This document shows positions 1 to 9,148 of a stretch of 53,520 nucleotides of DNA, one piece after another (position 1 is the stretch's first letter; each line of letters opens with the position of its first letter). Origin of the DNA: Bacteroidales bacterium (GTDB lineage Bacteria > Bacteroidota > Bacteroidia > Bacteroidales > UBA4417); contig JAURYB010000161.1 in NCBI GenBank assembly GCA_030654075.1, positions 1 through 53,520 on the forward strand, in the 5' to 3' direction. The notes beneath the pieces were generated by a model, which was given only the letters and a program-made list of their open reading frames with translations, did not search any database and was not told the origin of the DNA. The position numbers and the translations under genes are program-made.

Positions 1-276
1 ACTATCAGCCATTTTGTGCATGGTATTTGTACAGAGAACTATAAAATCAGCGCCTCCTCTTTCCAATGATTGTGCTGCTTCAACCATCATCTGCGTAAGC
101 CTATCCCAATCACCGCTGTGCTGAAGGTCCGATATTTCCTGAAAATCCACTGAATACATCAGCGATCGGCACGAATGCACACCACCTAATTTCTCTTTAA
201 CCTGCCTGTTTATAATCTGGTAATAGCTGTCCGAGCTTTCCCACGACATTCCGCCGATCAATCCGATTGTTTTCAT
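1..276 (-). CDS. Aspartate/glutamate racemase family protein, partial (C-terminus beyond left edge)
   Basis: The 92 visible codons encode the N-terminal part of an Asp/Glu racemase-type protein. The protein opens MKTIGLIGGMSWESS, the usual start of the YgeA/RacX group, and near residue 82 carries CTNTMHK, whose cysteine is one of the two catalytic cysteines of this PLP-independent racemase fold. The second catalytic cysteine would lie outside the window. Known members racemise aspartate, glutamate or related amino acids in the cytoplasm. The substrate here cannot be told. The start is clear because no earlier in-frame ATG fits the family. Confidence 0.85.
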   Translation of the reverse strand, partial: MKTIGLIGGMSWESSDSYYQIINRQVKEKLGGVHSCRSLMYSVDFQEISDLQHSGDWDRLTQMMVEAAQSLERGGADFIVLCTNTMHKMADS

Positions 277-496
277 TTTCAATGCCTTAGAATATTGTTT
301 AATTAGTTTATCTGAAAGTGCCGGGGCCATGTTCCGTGTACCGAAGGCAAACCTTGGTTGAATTTAGTTTATGTATGCCAGGTTTTGCAGACAGATTAGC
401 AAAACCAAGAGTAAAAGTAGTCTCCTGACTTCTGGCACCCGGCACGTTTTTTTAGAGGATACTCAATTCAACTACCTGGTATGTAAATATAAAAGC

Positions 497-874
497 CTAC
501 TTCAGTTTATCCACATCAATTTCCTGGCCGAACTGGATCATGTATTTATTGTTGTCGTAAACAGCAAATTCACGCATGCCATGTTCAAAGTTATCGATCG
601 GATATACTATTTCCACTTTGTCCTTCAGTTCTTTCCAAACTTTATCCACATCATCGGTATGGATGTAAATGGAGCCGGTAAACTGCGATTCTGTAAATTC
701 GGGATGTTGCCGTGGCTCCACAATCATAACCTGAACATTGTCGCGGCTCAGTGAGGCCCACCCAATCTTCTCGTTCAGTTCGTCGCAGTTGAATTTTAAA
801 ATATTGGTATAGAACATTACAGTCAGGTTGAGGTGTTTTGTCCAAAGCATGGGCGAAAGGCCGAGAAGTTTCAT
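497..874 (-). CDS. VOC (glyoxalase/bleomycin-resistance fold) protein
   Basis: A 125-residue protein has the size and pattern of a single vicinal-oxygen-chelate module pair. An N-terminal strand-helix segment (LTVMFYTNILKF, about residues 17-28) is followed by a second half with GSIYIHTDDVDKVW and a C-terminal EFAVYDNNKYMIQFGQ strand pair. Family members bind metal and act as lyases, dioxygenases or drug-binding proteins. This one belongs to the glyoxalase-like small proteins with no assignable substrate. It is monocistronic, with about 190 bp to the next gene. The + strand reading frame over the same bases has no protein-like features. Confidence 0.8.
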   Translation of the reverse strand: MKLLGLSPMLWTKHLNLTVMFYTNILKFNCDELNEKIGWASLSRDNVQVMIVEPRQHPEFTESQFTGSIYIHTDDVDKVWKELKDKVEIVYPIDNFEHGMREFAVYDNNKYMIQFGQEIDVDKLK

Positions 875-1063
875 TTTATTTAAAGATTAAGTTACTCACT
901 TTTAATTTACCGGATAAAAGTACAAAAGCTTTCCCTATGAAAGTGTGTCAGCAGTTTATTGTTCAGTTTTTAATTGTTTAAATCAGGTAAATATTGTACT
1001 CCAAAAACAGAAAAGCCGGTAGAAGTTTCCCTTTACCGACTTTTGAAATGTTCCAGTAACGTT

Positions 1064-1897
1064 CTATCTTACAATATGTTTAATAAGTTTCACTTTTCCA
1101 TCCTGGGTAGCTTTTATAAAATACATACCGGCAGTGAATGGCTTTTCTACAGTTAGTGTTTTGTTTTCAGGGATTGCTTTATAAACCACTTGCCCGTTAG
1201 AATTATAAATTTCGATTAACGAGGTTTTTTCTGCCAAAGAAATCGAAAATGACGATGTGGAAGGATTTGGAAAAGTGATAAGTCCTTTATCTTCTTTTTG
1301 ATCTGCCAGACCTGTTAAAAGAATCCCCGTTACAATGATGTCATCAATTTTTGAAGTGCCGGTCGCTGCTACTGTACCGCCCTTAATATCCAGGTTCGAT
1401 GTCATGATCCAGCGAATATACACCGAGTCGGATTGGTTCTGACATTCTGCAGGCAGGTCTAGGTTAGAAACACCAATCCAATCGTTAGTCAGAGTTAAAG
1501 TTCCATCCGGAACATCAGCCCAGGTTCCTGTGCTATTAATCTTGTATTGAAGTTTAAAATCCTTAGGGCCCGGATATGATTCTCCCGATTGCTGTTTTGA
1601 GGATAACTGAACATGGTCGTAGCCAGTAGTTTTGAATCTGATATTCCAGTTTTTTGTATCTGATCCGTTATCCCATCCTGTAGCTTGTGCCGCATAGTTG
1701 GTTGCTCCGTTTTTCATGGCTATTGCACTTGTTCCTTCAACCCGGATCGTTCGGGATGAATTAAGTGCATTGGTTCCGTTCTGGACAGTATCGCTTAACA
1801 GATTGTTTGGGAAAGTCCATTTTACTATTGTATCCTGTGCCATAGCTAATTGGATTACAGGAATCATCATTATTAGTAAGAGTAATTTTTTCATCAT
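1064..1897 (-). CDS. T9SS-secreted protein with C-terminal type A sorting domain
   Basis: The 277-residue product starts with a Sec signal peptide (MMKKLLLLIMMIPVIQLAMA, cleaved before Q21). It ends in a T9SS type A sorting domain of about 75 residues with the hallmarks FPNPSTSSFSI, IYNSNGQVVY, AGMYFIK and a final VKLIKHIVR. The middle (about residues 25-195) is beta-rich, resembles a carbohydrate-binding or jelly-roll domain, and has no catalytic motif that I recognise. It is expected to cross the outer membrane by the type IX system and be released or anchored at the surface. It lies 38 bp downstream of the TonB-dependent receptor on the same strand, so it is probably the last gene of that operon. 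Confidence 0.85.
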   Translation of the reverse strand: MMKKLLLLIMMIPVIQLAMAQDTIVKWTFPNNLLSDTVQNGTNALNSSRTIRVEGTSAIAMKNGATNYAAQATGWDNGSDTKNWNIRFKTTGYDHVQLSSKQQSGESYPGPKDFKLQYKINSTGTWADVPDGTLTLTNDWIGVSNLDLPAECQNQSDSVYIRWIMTSNLDIKGGTVAATGTSKIDDIIVTGILLTGLADQKEDKGLITFPNPSTSSFSISLAEKTSLIEIYNSNGQVVYKAIPENKTLTVEKPFTAGMYFIKATQDGKVKLIKHIVR

Positions 1898-1935
1898 AAA
1901 AAATTATTTTAAGTAAGGGAATATTTTCAAATGCG

Positions 1936-4242
1936 TTAGAAACGGTATCCGGCTTCAAACATAACAAAACGGCTGATACCAAGGTTGCCTTTGTTATCGG
2001 TATAAATATTGTTGGTAAGATTTTGAATAGTTATTGCAAGCGAGTAATGGCGTGCAAAAACGTGCGATACTTTTGCATCGAACCGGTAATATGGGGGCAT
2101 CTCAACCAGGTTTTCGTCGTCATTATACAGCGTACCAGTATATTCGTAAACCAACATACTGTTAAAGTATTTATTTTTCCAGTTCAGCATGGCCGTAAAC
2201 CGGTTTTGAGGTACCTCCATCAGGAATTTTTCTGACAGGTCCTTGGCTACAAATTGAACTGTGTCGAACGATTTGATCACCGAATGGTTGTAGGCATACG
2301 AAAATGTGAGTTCGAGTGATTTTGCGGGATTCACGCGTAATGTAGCCTCAGCTCCGGTAACGGCGGCTTTGCTGACATTTTCGCGCTGAAGAATTGCTTT
2401 TGGACTTGATGTAGAGTAAACCGTATCGCCGGTACCGACAAAATATTGAAACTGGTTCCCGATTGAATAATATACCGATGGCTCAATCCGCATATATTTA
2501 TTGATAACAAACGAGCCTCCGGCTTCAAAGTTGTGGAGGTGTTCAGGTTCCAGTTCGGGATTTGCCATTTTAAATCCTTTCGAAATACTTCCGCTGCGGC
2601 ACATATCATCCAGCGTGCCAGGTCTGAATCCTGAAGCGTAATTAATATAAACCGAGTTGGAATGGCTCAAATCGTAACGTGCACCCAGTTTTGGACTAAT
2701 GGCCAGCCATTGTTTATCGTCATAATCACCGGTGTATTCCATCATATAACTATTAGTGAATGAAGGGGCTGCAATAGTAAATGATGCATCGCTGAAGAAA
2801 ACAGCATCGGCCCTGGCACCGGCAACTATTTTCAGCCGGCTATTCAACATGCTGAATTCATCCTGCACGAAAACAGCGAATGCATTCATTTTTCCCTTAT
2901 TTGTAATTGTATCAGTGGAGGTAAAGTAAATATCAGATGCATCAGCACCACTTAACCTGATATCGGAACCATAAGTTATTTTGTGATTTTCACCGGCTTT
3001 GGTGGTTGCAGAAACCCAGATTCCTCCATCATTCCGGTGCGAATCAGTGAGGTAAAGAACATATTGCGTAATTGCGTAAGGCGGAACCTTTTCGGTTTTT
3101 AACGATTCCTTCTGATTCATGTAATTTTCGAGCTGCATGTAGGCGTTGGCGGTAATCTGAGTTTTGCCGATGTACCCATGATAGGTTGCGTATGCATGAT
3201 TTGTGCGGTACTTGTAATATCCGCCTTCCGGATCATAAACCTGGATTCCATCACCGGTTTTATCGTCAAAATAATTATACCCGATCTCCAGTCGGCTGCT
3301 GTCGTTGAAATTGTAAGCCAGTTTGCCTCCCACATTGTATTCCCAAAGGTAAGCTTTTACATCAGTGCTGTCGCGCTGATTTTCAGGGGCAAAAATATAT
3401 CCGTCGCCACGCCTGTAAAAAGAGTTGATACTCCAGCCGAGCTTCGGCAAGGCTTTTGTTCGTCCGCTAAGCCACACCTGCGCGCCTTGCGTGTTGCACG
3501 AACCCAATGAAACTTTTACACTTCCAGCCGGTTCTTTCTGAATATCTTTTGTTATCACATTAATAACTCCGCCCATTGCATTGCCGCCATACATGGCCGA
3601 GCCCGGGCCTTTTATAACTTCAATCCGTTCGACGTTTTCGGTATTGATCCTGTTAAAGTTTACGCCACCGCCATCCGCTTTATTGAGTGGAACACCATCC
3701 AACATTACAAGTGTACGTGCTGAACTGTTGAGCCCGCGCATGTTAACGGAGGCATTTTTTGAGAAAATCCCGTTTTTCCTATCCACGTTAATGTTGGCTT
3801 CAGTTCTTAAAAGGTCATCAATTGCCGCTGATGGCATTTCCTTTATTTGTTCAGCAGTTATAAGCCGCACCGAGGCTGGAAGTTCGTTTATGCTTTTCTT
3901 TGTGCGGGTAGCTGTAATAACGGTTTCTTCTATTTCGGATACTTTTGACTTAAGCAGGATAATTACATCTAGACCTGATACCGGAATATTAAAGATTTGT
4001 ACTGTGTTTTCATAACCGATATACGAAACGACAAGTTTTACCTGCCCGGTTTTCTGAATTCCTAAAGTAAAACTTCCGTCAATACCGGAAACTGTACCAA
4101 TGTTTGTACCGGGAACAACCAGGTTTGCATTTGCAACAGGAGTATTCCCTTCGTTTTCATATACAAAACCTTTTATTTCCTGGGCAAAAAGATACGCAGG
4201 CATCAGCAGGAGTAAGAGTATAATAGTTTTTAATGCTGCCAT
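1936..4242 (-). CDS. TonB-dependent outer-membrane receptor
   Basis: The 768-residue product has a signal peptide ending near residue 20 (LLMPAYLFAQ). A CarboxypepD_reg-like domain (about 22-105, VYENEGNTPVANANLVV) comes next, then a TonB-box-like EETVITATR, a plug domain (about 110-235, with LPASVRLITAEQI, MRGLNS, VMLDGVPL, IEVIKGPGSAMYGG) and a 22-strand-type barrel ending in the aromatic GYRF. It imports a bulky ligand across the outer membrane using TonB energy. The plug resembles BtuB/FepA-type receptors rather than SusC, and no SusD follows. It lies 4 bp after the lipoprotein gene. The ligand is unknown. The TiaS-like and membrane-protein genes upstream suggest a cofactor, metal or nucleotide-like substrate, but that is inference. 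Confidence 0.93.
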   Translation of the reverse strand: MAALKTIILLLLLMPAYLFAQEIKGFVYENEGNTPVANANLVVPGTNIGTVSGIDGSFTLGIQKTGQVKLVVSYIGYENTVQIFNIPVSGLDVIILLKSKVSEIEETVITATRTKKSINELPASVRLITAEQIKEMPSAAIDDLLRTEANINVDRKNGIFSKNASVNMRGLNSSARTLVMLDGVPLNKADGGGVNFNRINTENVERIEVIKGPGSAMYGGNAMGGVINVITKDIQKEPAGSVKVSLGSCNTQGAQVWLSGRTKALPKLGWSINSFYRRGDGYIFAPENQRDSTDVKAYLWEYNVGGKLAYNFNDSSRLEIGYNYFDDKTGDGIQVYDPEGGYYKYRTNHAYATYHGYIGKTQITANAYMQLENYMNQKESLKTEKVPPYAITQYVLYLTDSHRNDGGIWVSATTKAGENHKITYGSDIRLSGADASDIYFTSTDTITNKGKMNAFAVFVQDEFSMLNSRLKIVAGARADAVFFSDASFTIAAPSFTNSYMMEYTGDYDDKQWLAISPKLGARYDLSHSNSVYINYASGFRPGTLDDMCRSGSISKGFKMANPELEPEHLHNFEAGGSFVINKYMRIEPSVYYSIGNQFQYFVGTGDTVYSTSSPKAILQRENVSKAAVTGAEATLRVNPAKSLELTFSYAYNHSVIKSFDTVQFVAKDLSEKFLMEVPQNRFTAMLNWKNKYFNSMLVYEYTGTLYNDDENLVEMPPYYRFDAKVSHVFARHYSLAITIQNLTNNIYTDNKGNLGISRFVMFEAGYRF

Positions 4243-4246
4243 AGAT

Positions 4247-5179
4247 TTATTTCTGAACTTTAATATCAGCGATAATGTGTCCGCCGGTACCTTCCTGTAT
4301 GGATTTTATCTTTATCAGGCCTCTTTTTCCTGATGATGGACCAATAGTTACCTGGAATGGAATTACATACCCGGCCCGTACTATTTTAAACTTCCGTTTT
4401 CCAATAGTTGCTGAAGTATAATTGGAAATGATGGTACTGTCGTTGTATGCGGCATCAAAGGCTCCCTGTGAAATACTCAGGCTGTCGGGCTTGTAGCGTG
4501 TTTCGTTTTTTGGAATTGACCAGTTTGCAATCATAGGATAGAACGTGATAACATCACTTTCTCCTGGTGAGGATAACGTAAATTCGGTTGAAGGAACCAG
4601 CAGGTCTCCGAAATAGGTAATGATATTTATATCTGACTGATTTGCTTCAGCAGTTTGTTGGGTATAAAAATTGCCATTGGTAACCGAGAAAAAAGAATTC
4701 CCGGCGGCATCAGCCTGTGCTGATAATTTTACGGATGAATAGGTAGTGATTGGCCCGAATGCTGATGTTTCATCTTTAAGGATAGTAATAGAAGCATTTG
4801 CAGATTTCCCGTTTTTATCCCGGAGCGTAAATGACCATTTCTCAAATCGTGAAGCTCCGTAAGAAGCACTTCGGGTATAATTTAAATCATTCGAATACAT
4901 TCCGCTGTCGAGGGCAGTCTCCATACCGTTTTCGGTTGTAAGAGTTACAACCAGGTTGGTAATTGCGGCATCGCCTTTACCTGCATTTATTCCGATTTTG
5001 TATGGAAATCCTATAGCAACAACAGTTGAGTCAGCTATATATTCATTATTGCTGATGAGTTGAAGCGTTGGTGATTTCTTTTCATTATCTTTTTTACAGC
5101 CAAATATAAATAGTATTGTTGCTAAAAAGAGAAAGATGATTTTAGGAAGGAATCTGGCAGGATATGAATGTGGAATCAT
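4247..5179 (-). CDS. Predicted lipoprotein of a TonB-receptor operon
   Basis: The 310-residue protein has a hydrophobic N-terminus and a lipobox-like IFGC with the lipidated cysteine at residue 28, followed by KKDNEKK. The rest is beta-strand rich (Ig-like pattern, e.g. about residues 40-140 and 205-310), with no enzyme motif that I recognise. It is expected to sit on the outer membrane. It is transcribed with the receptor gene (4-bp gap) and the upstream membrane protein gene (44-bp gap), so it may help capture the receptor's ligand. It is not SusD-like: it lacks the helical TPR scaffold and is too short. Confidence 0.75.
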   Translation of the reverse strand: MIPHSYPARFLPKIIFLFLATILFIFGCKKDNEKKSPTLQLISNNEYIADSTVVAIGFPYKIGINAGKGDAAITNLVVTLTTENGMETALDSGMYSNDLNYTRSASYGASRFEKWSFTLRDKNGKSANASITILKDETSAFGPITTYSSVKLSAQADAAGNSFFSVTNGNFYTQQTAEANQSDINIITYFGDLLVPSTEFTLSSPGESDVITFYPMIANWSIPKNETRYKPDSLSISQGAFDAAYNDSTIISNYTSATIGKRKFKIVRAGYVIPFQVTIGPSSGKRGLIKIKSIQEGTGGHIIADIKVQK

Positions 5180-5223
5180 AACGAAGGTAGACTTGTATAA
5201 AAGGAGTGTTTCCTCATTAAAAT

Positions 5224-5802
5224 TTATTTAGCGAATTTGCCTGTGATAGCTGCCCCTGCGAGGGATCCTAATGCTCCAAATATAAAATGAAGCGCGAACG
5301 GATATAACAGTCCGGTAAGCAGTGAACCGAAAGGAATACCGGTAAATACCATGATAATCTGCCTGCTCAAAGGAATTGATGCATAAGCAAGGCCACCGGC
5401 AACAGCGATAAAAAAGTAATTATGTTTTCCTGTTTTGTTTAAGATCAGATCGCCGATAAGCCCGGGGAGCAATAATGTGATTGGCATGAAAGCGCTTCCG
5501 AAATGGAATAAGGGTAAAAATGCCGAGGCGGATGCTCCGATGGAAGAAATAGTCATGGCATACCGTTGCCGGCTCAGGGTTTTCCCTGCCATAAATAAAA
5601 GCATAAATTCAAATCCGTGATGTCCCGGAAGCTGCAACGAAATTTTCAGTCTTTCGCGCAGGAACAAAGCCGAAAAACCAAGCAACAGCAATAACCCAAT
5701 TTTTAAAAGGTCGTTAGTGCTTTCAATTTGAAATGCTTTTGATGTATTCTTTTGGTACATGTTGCCATTTGTATTGTCCATGGTCTTCAGATTTTTCAAC
5801 AA
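5224..5802 (-). CDS. Small polytopic membrane protein, possibly ECF-transporter S-component-like
   Basis: Up to 192 residues with about five or six hydrophobic segments (roughly 33-50, 65-75, 83-118, 128-145, 148-170, 172-188) and short basic loops. Size and topology fit an ECF-transporter S component (substrate-binding membrane subunit), but no family motif is decisive and no ECF ATPase or T subunit is nearby. Three ATG starts are possible, at 5802, 5781 and 5760. All overlap the end of the upstream gene (by 80, 59 or 38 bp). None has a convincing ribosome site, so translational coupling with the TiaS-like gene is likely. Confidence 0.65.
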   Translation of the reverse strand: MLKNLKTMDNTNGNMYQKNTSKAFQIESTNDLLKIGLLLLLGFSALFLRERLKISLQLPGHHGFEFMLLFMAGKTLSRQRYAMTISSIGASASAFLPLFHFGSAFMPITLLLPGLIGDLILNKTGKHNYFFIAVAGGLAYASIPLSRQIIMVFTGIPFGSLLTGLLYPFALHFIFGALGSLAGAAITGKFAK

Positions 5803-6463
5803 TCAATGTAATTTTATTATCACGCATTACAGGCCTGATCCAGCTGTCTGCCTTAATTGTATCATCATTATGGATTTCTGTTCCTTCCTTCGTAGTAATC
5901 CTATCGACAGTAAGCCGTTTTTTTAACTCCTCAGAAGTGAAAATGCCTTCAGTTTCCCGGAGCAAAGGTAACCAAAGCACCCGGCCATCATTGCCGGCAT
6001 GGCGCAAACCTACAGCAGCTAACGCTCCTATAACTCCAATCTTTTCTCCTGTAAGTCCTTCGAGAAAGATCTTATTCAAACCTGCCAGTTCGTGTGCGTG
6101 AGGTTTATTCAGTACTGTCTTTTTTGCGTTTTTCCCCCAGTTCTCAATTCCATAATTTATTACTGTTTCGGCCGCAATGCATAGTCCTGCATCGGAACCC
6201 GGAGCCGATTCCCGGAGCAGGAAATCGCGGCAAAAAGCGATAAGTTCTGTTTCTTTCGCAGGATCACAATCCATCAACAGGCAAGCTGAACTGTTGTGAG
6301 AAGTATATGGGATATCTTTATGTACGAGCAATTGATGGCGCGTAATGCAGATCAGCCGGGCCATTCCTGCTCCCTGGAGCATAGTGCCCAATTGCCTGGC
6401 GCGAAAACCGGTTCCCCGGCTTTCGAGGTTATCGGTATCGTCAATGCCAATGTAATAATGCAT
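5723..6463 (-). CDS. TiaS-like kinase-domain protein (tRNA-Ile2 agmatinylcytidine synthetase-related)
   Basis: The 246-residue protein starts MHYYIGIDDTDNLESRGTG. GIDDTDN...GTG is the signature of the N-terminal kinase-like domain of archaeal TiaS, which phosphorylates C34 of tRNA-Ile2. A second typical stretch is IGVIGALAAVGLRHAG (about 144-159). Archaeal TiaS is about 420 residues with an extra OB-fold and zinc ribbon. This bacterial protein has only the N-terminal half, so it is unlikely to modify tRNA; bacteria normally use TilS for that. It is the first gene of the receptor operon, which hints at a kinase acting on an imported nucleotide-like or agmatine-like compound. That role is inference. 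Confidence 0.75.
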   Translation of the reverse strand: MHYYIGIDDTDNLESRGTGFRARQLGTMLQGAGMARLICITRHQLLVHKDIPYTSHNSSACLLMDCDPAKETELIAFCRDFLLRESAPGSDAGLCIAAETVINYGIENWGKNAKKTVLNKPHAHELAGLNKIFLEGLTGEKIGVIGALAAVGLRHAGNDGRVLWLPLLRETEGIFTSEELKKRLTVDRITTKEGTEIHNDDTIKADSWIRPVMRDNKITLIVEKSEDHGQYKWQHVPKEYIKSISN

Positions 6464-6944
6464 ATTAATTTGGATATGATTGTGATTTCATATCCTGTGC
6501 AAAAGTAAAATACTTATTCAATAAATAAAGAGGAAATTTGATAATAAATAGTGTGGTTATAGATGGGATATAGTGTTTGGAGGATGGAACGCAATATTAA
6601 TCGTCAAGGAACCGGAACGTAAACCATGCGTTTGCTATAAAACCGAAAAAATCGTCAGCCAAAGTCTGCGGCAAGCGGAAATATTAGGCTAATACATTTT
6701 GAAACAGGCATTTGACGGGATATTGGCAGTATAGAATAATTATCAGGATGGTGAACAAGAAGTGGGAATGGCTGCTGGTGAACCAGATTAGTCTTAAAAA
6801 AGCTAATGATTTTCACCATAATCACAAAAACAGAAGTTCCGACAACTGAAATTCCTCATGGTAATTATGGTAAAGTGAACTTTCGGATGTACTTTTGCTG
6901 TAGAAAATATCCTACTGAAAAACATCTGAAAGCTGGCAACAATC
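6464..6944. other. Intergenic region between divergent genes
   Basis: About 480 bp separate the divergent operons. I see no protein-like reading frame, RNA gene or clear repeat. A TAnnTTTG-type -7 box lies at 6890-6897 (TACTTTTG), about 48 bp before the start at 6945, but without a good -33 box, so it is only a candidate promoter. The minus-strand operon must also start here. No matching -7/-33 pair stood out close to 6463. Confidence 0.4.
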
Positions 6945-8507
6945 ATGGCTAAACAACAAATAAAAACTGGCTATAAAATTACAACCGATCCATTATTTCA
7001 AAATAAGCGGTTAGGAATTACTCCCGTTTTGCAGAAGCAACTTGAACCATTGTTTTTCGAAGTTCAAAATAAAAGCAACTCTAAAATAATTGATAAACTT
7101 ACTCACCTTATTGTTGAGTATCCAACTGTTCCCTTGCTGAAAAACTACCTGTCGGTGGCATATAATGTTCGGGGCAATCACGATGAGGCCATGGAAGTGA
7201 ACAAATGGATACTGGCCGATCATCCTGATTATTTGTTCGGGAAACTGAACAAGGCCAACTCTTGTATTGAGAATTCAGATTTTGATGCAGTGCCCGATAT
7301 ATTAGGTCCCGCATTGGAAATAAGTCAATTATATCCCGATAGGGATACATTTCATTTGGCAGAGATAACTAATTTCTTTAAAGTTATAATTCGTTATTAT
7401 GTCGCAATAGGCAATAAAGAGATGGCAGAGCAAAGGCTAAAGGAACTTAAAAAGCTTGCGCCTGATGAACAGGATACAGAAGATGCCGAGGAATATGTAT
7501 TCAAATTAAGACTGCTAAAAGCAACTGAACATTTTGTACGGGAGAAGGAAACTACCATCACCCCAACCATTCAAAAGGAGTTGCCGCTAAGTGAAGTTGT
7601 GGAAGCACCTCAGTTTAACCATCGCGAAATACTGGCATTGTATCAATCCGGCATAGATATTCCACACGAACAACTTGAGAAAATAATAACCTTACCACGT
7701 AAACAACTAATAGAAGATTTAGAAATGCTTTTATCGGATGCCGTCAACAGGTATGATTATTTTAACAAGATGGGATGGGAGGAAGAAACGCATACTTTCG
7801 TTTTGCATTCGTTGTTTTTATTAAAGGAAATAGACGCGGTTGAAAGTCTTCCAAAGATTTTTTCGTTTTTGGAAAATACGTATGATTTTTTGGATTTTTG
7901 GCTCGGCGACCACAAAACAGACACACTCTGGCAATGCTTTTATAGGCTTGGATTTGAAAATACTCCGGCACTTAAACAGTTTTTATTAATGCCGGGGGTT
8001 GATACCTATTGCAAAACTGCTGTTTCCGAAGCTCTTTGTCAAATTTTACTTCATAATCCCGAAAGGCGAAATGAAATTTTGTCGGTTTACTCGGATGTAT
8101 TTACACGTTTTTCAGAAGCGGCATCAGAGGATTCTATCTTAGATTCCGATTTTCTGGGTTTATCAATTGGCGATACTATTGATTGTGATTTGCATGAGCT
8201 ATTGCCAATAATTCAAACTCTGTTTAATAAGGGATATGTTGCTATTGGAATAAATGGGACTTACACGGATGTTGAACAACAGTTTAAAAAGGAATCAAGC
8301 CGAAACCATAAAAGAAATCTTCTCACTATTTTTGAATTATACGATTACGTTTTAAGCAGCTGGGCGGGTTATAATGAAGATAATTCTGATTCTGAAATAT
8401 TTGATACTGTATTGCCGATACAATCCGTATCTGTGAAAATCGGCCGCAACGATCCCTGCCCTTGTGGAAGCGGTAAGAAATACAAAAAATGCTGCGGGAC
8501 AGAATAA
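6945..8507 (+). CDS. TPR-like protein with C-terminal SEC-C zinc motif
   Basis: The 520-residue protein has a helical tetratricopeptide-like N-terminal half (about 30-190, e.g. [19 protein letters not shown] and [18 protein letters not shown]). A long helical middle region follows (about 215-440). The C-terminal SEC-C motif is [18 protein letters not shown] (about 500-517), whose CxCx(8)CC cysteines bind zinc in SecA and YecA-type proteins. SEC-C domains often bring proteins to ribosomes or SecA, but many SEC-C proteins are uncharacterised. It is monocistronic. The exact function is unknown; a role as an adaptor is inference from the two repeat or binding modules. Confidence 0.85.
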   Translation: MAKQQIKTGYKITTDPLFQNKRLGITPVLQKQLEPLFFEVQNKSNSKIIDKLTHLIVEYPTVPLLKNYLSVAYNVRGNHDEAMEVNKWILADHPDYLFGKLNKANSCIENSDFDAVPDILGPALEISQLYPDRDTFHLAEITNFFKVIIRYYVAIGNKEMAEQRLKELKKLAPDEQDTEDAEEYVFKLRLLKATEHFVREKETTITPTIQKELPLSEVVEAPQFNHREILALYQSGIDIPHEQLEKIITLPRKQLIEDLEMLLSDAVNRYDYFNKMGWEEETHTFVLHSLFLLKEIDAVESLPKIFSFLENTYDFLDFWLGDHKTDTLWQCFYRLGFENTPALKQFLLMPGVDTYCKTAVSEALCQILLHNPERRNEILSVYSDVFTRFSEAASEDSILDSDFLGLSIGDTIDCDLHELLPIIQTLFNKGYVAIGINGTYTDVEQQFKKESSRNHKRNLLTIFELYDYVLSSWAGYNEDNSDSEIFDTVLPIQSVSVKIGRNDPCPCGSGKKYKKCCGTE

Positions 8508-8778
8508 TGCCATAATGTGGTGCTGTGCGTTAGTTTGAAATTGTAAAATTACGGTTGTGCAGAAATGTTTATATCGAATCAATTAATTTAGGTTTGGAGT
8601 GTAAATACTCATTGCGTTAAGCTATTTTTGAGCTGTTGATTTTCAGACTTACACCTTTGATAACAAAAAAATCAGTATAAAGAAAACAAGGGTGCCATTT
8701 TTTAAAAGCCGGATTATTTGCCACCCATATCCAATTTTACTAACACAATCTATGTTTAACTAAAAATGATAGACTGAC

Positions 8779-9108
8779 ATGGAACTCACGAAAAAAGAAA
8801 AAAAAACAGCCCGAGAAGTAATAGAAACAGGCTTGCAAAAGGAATTCGCAAAAGGGTTATTTGATGCGGATACTATTTTAACCAAATGGAAAAACAAACG
8901 TTTAGACAATCGCGAAGCATATCATTCACTTTACAAACAAATTACTGGTTTCGACAAGCATATAGCCAGGAGATATGATGATATGACAGGTTCAAAATAC
9001 CTGTTCATTGTTGCCGCACAGTTGAGGGATGGAATTATTTCGGAAAATGATCTGAATGAATTTTCTCCGGAGGCAAAACAGGCAATCCTAAGGATTTCTT
9101 CACTTTAA
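8779..9108 (+). CDS. Hypothetical helical protein
   Basis: The 109-residue protein is rich in charged residues and predicted mostly helical (KKEKKTAREVIETGLQKEF at the start, NDLNEFSPEAKQAILRISSL at the end). It has no signal peptide, membrane segment or recognised motif. The start is the first ATG after an A-rich stretch. It lies 40 bp upstream of dgt on the same strand, so co-transcription is possible. I do not recognise the family, although the clean open frame and coding-type composition support a real gene. Confidence 0.65.
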   Translation: MELTKKEKKTAREVIETGLQKEFAKGLFDADTILTKWKNKRLDNREAYHSLYKQITGFDKHIARRYDDMTGSKYLFIVAAQLRDGIISENDLNEFSPEAKQAILRISSL

Positions 9109-9148
9109 TGTGCATATTTAAATGATTCCCAACGTAAACTTAACTTAA

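Noticed and set aside
371..754. 127-codon frame on the plus strand
   Set aside because: It lies over the VOC gene on the opposite strand and the translation has no protein-like organisation.
5723..6463. Function as tRNA-Ile2 modification enzyme
   Set aside because: The protein lacks the C-terminal RNA-binding half of TiaS and the organism is bacterial; neighbours are envelope uptake genes.
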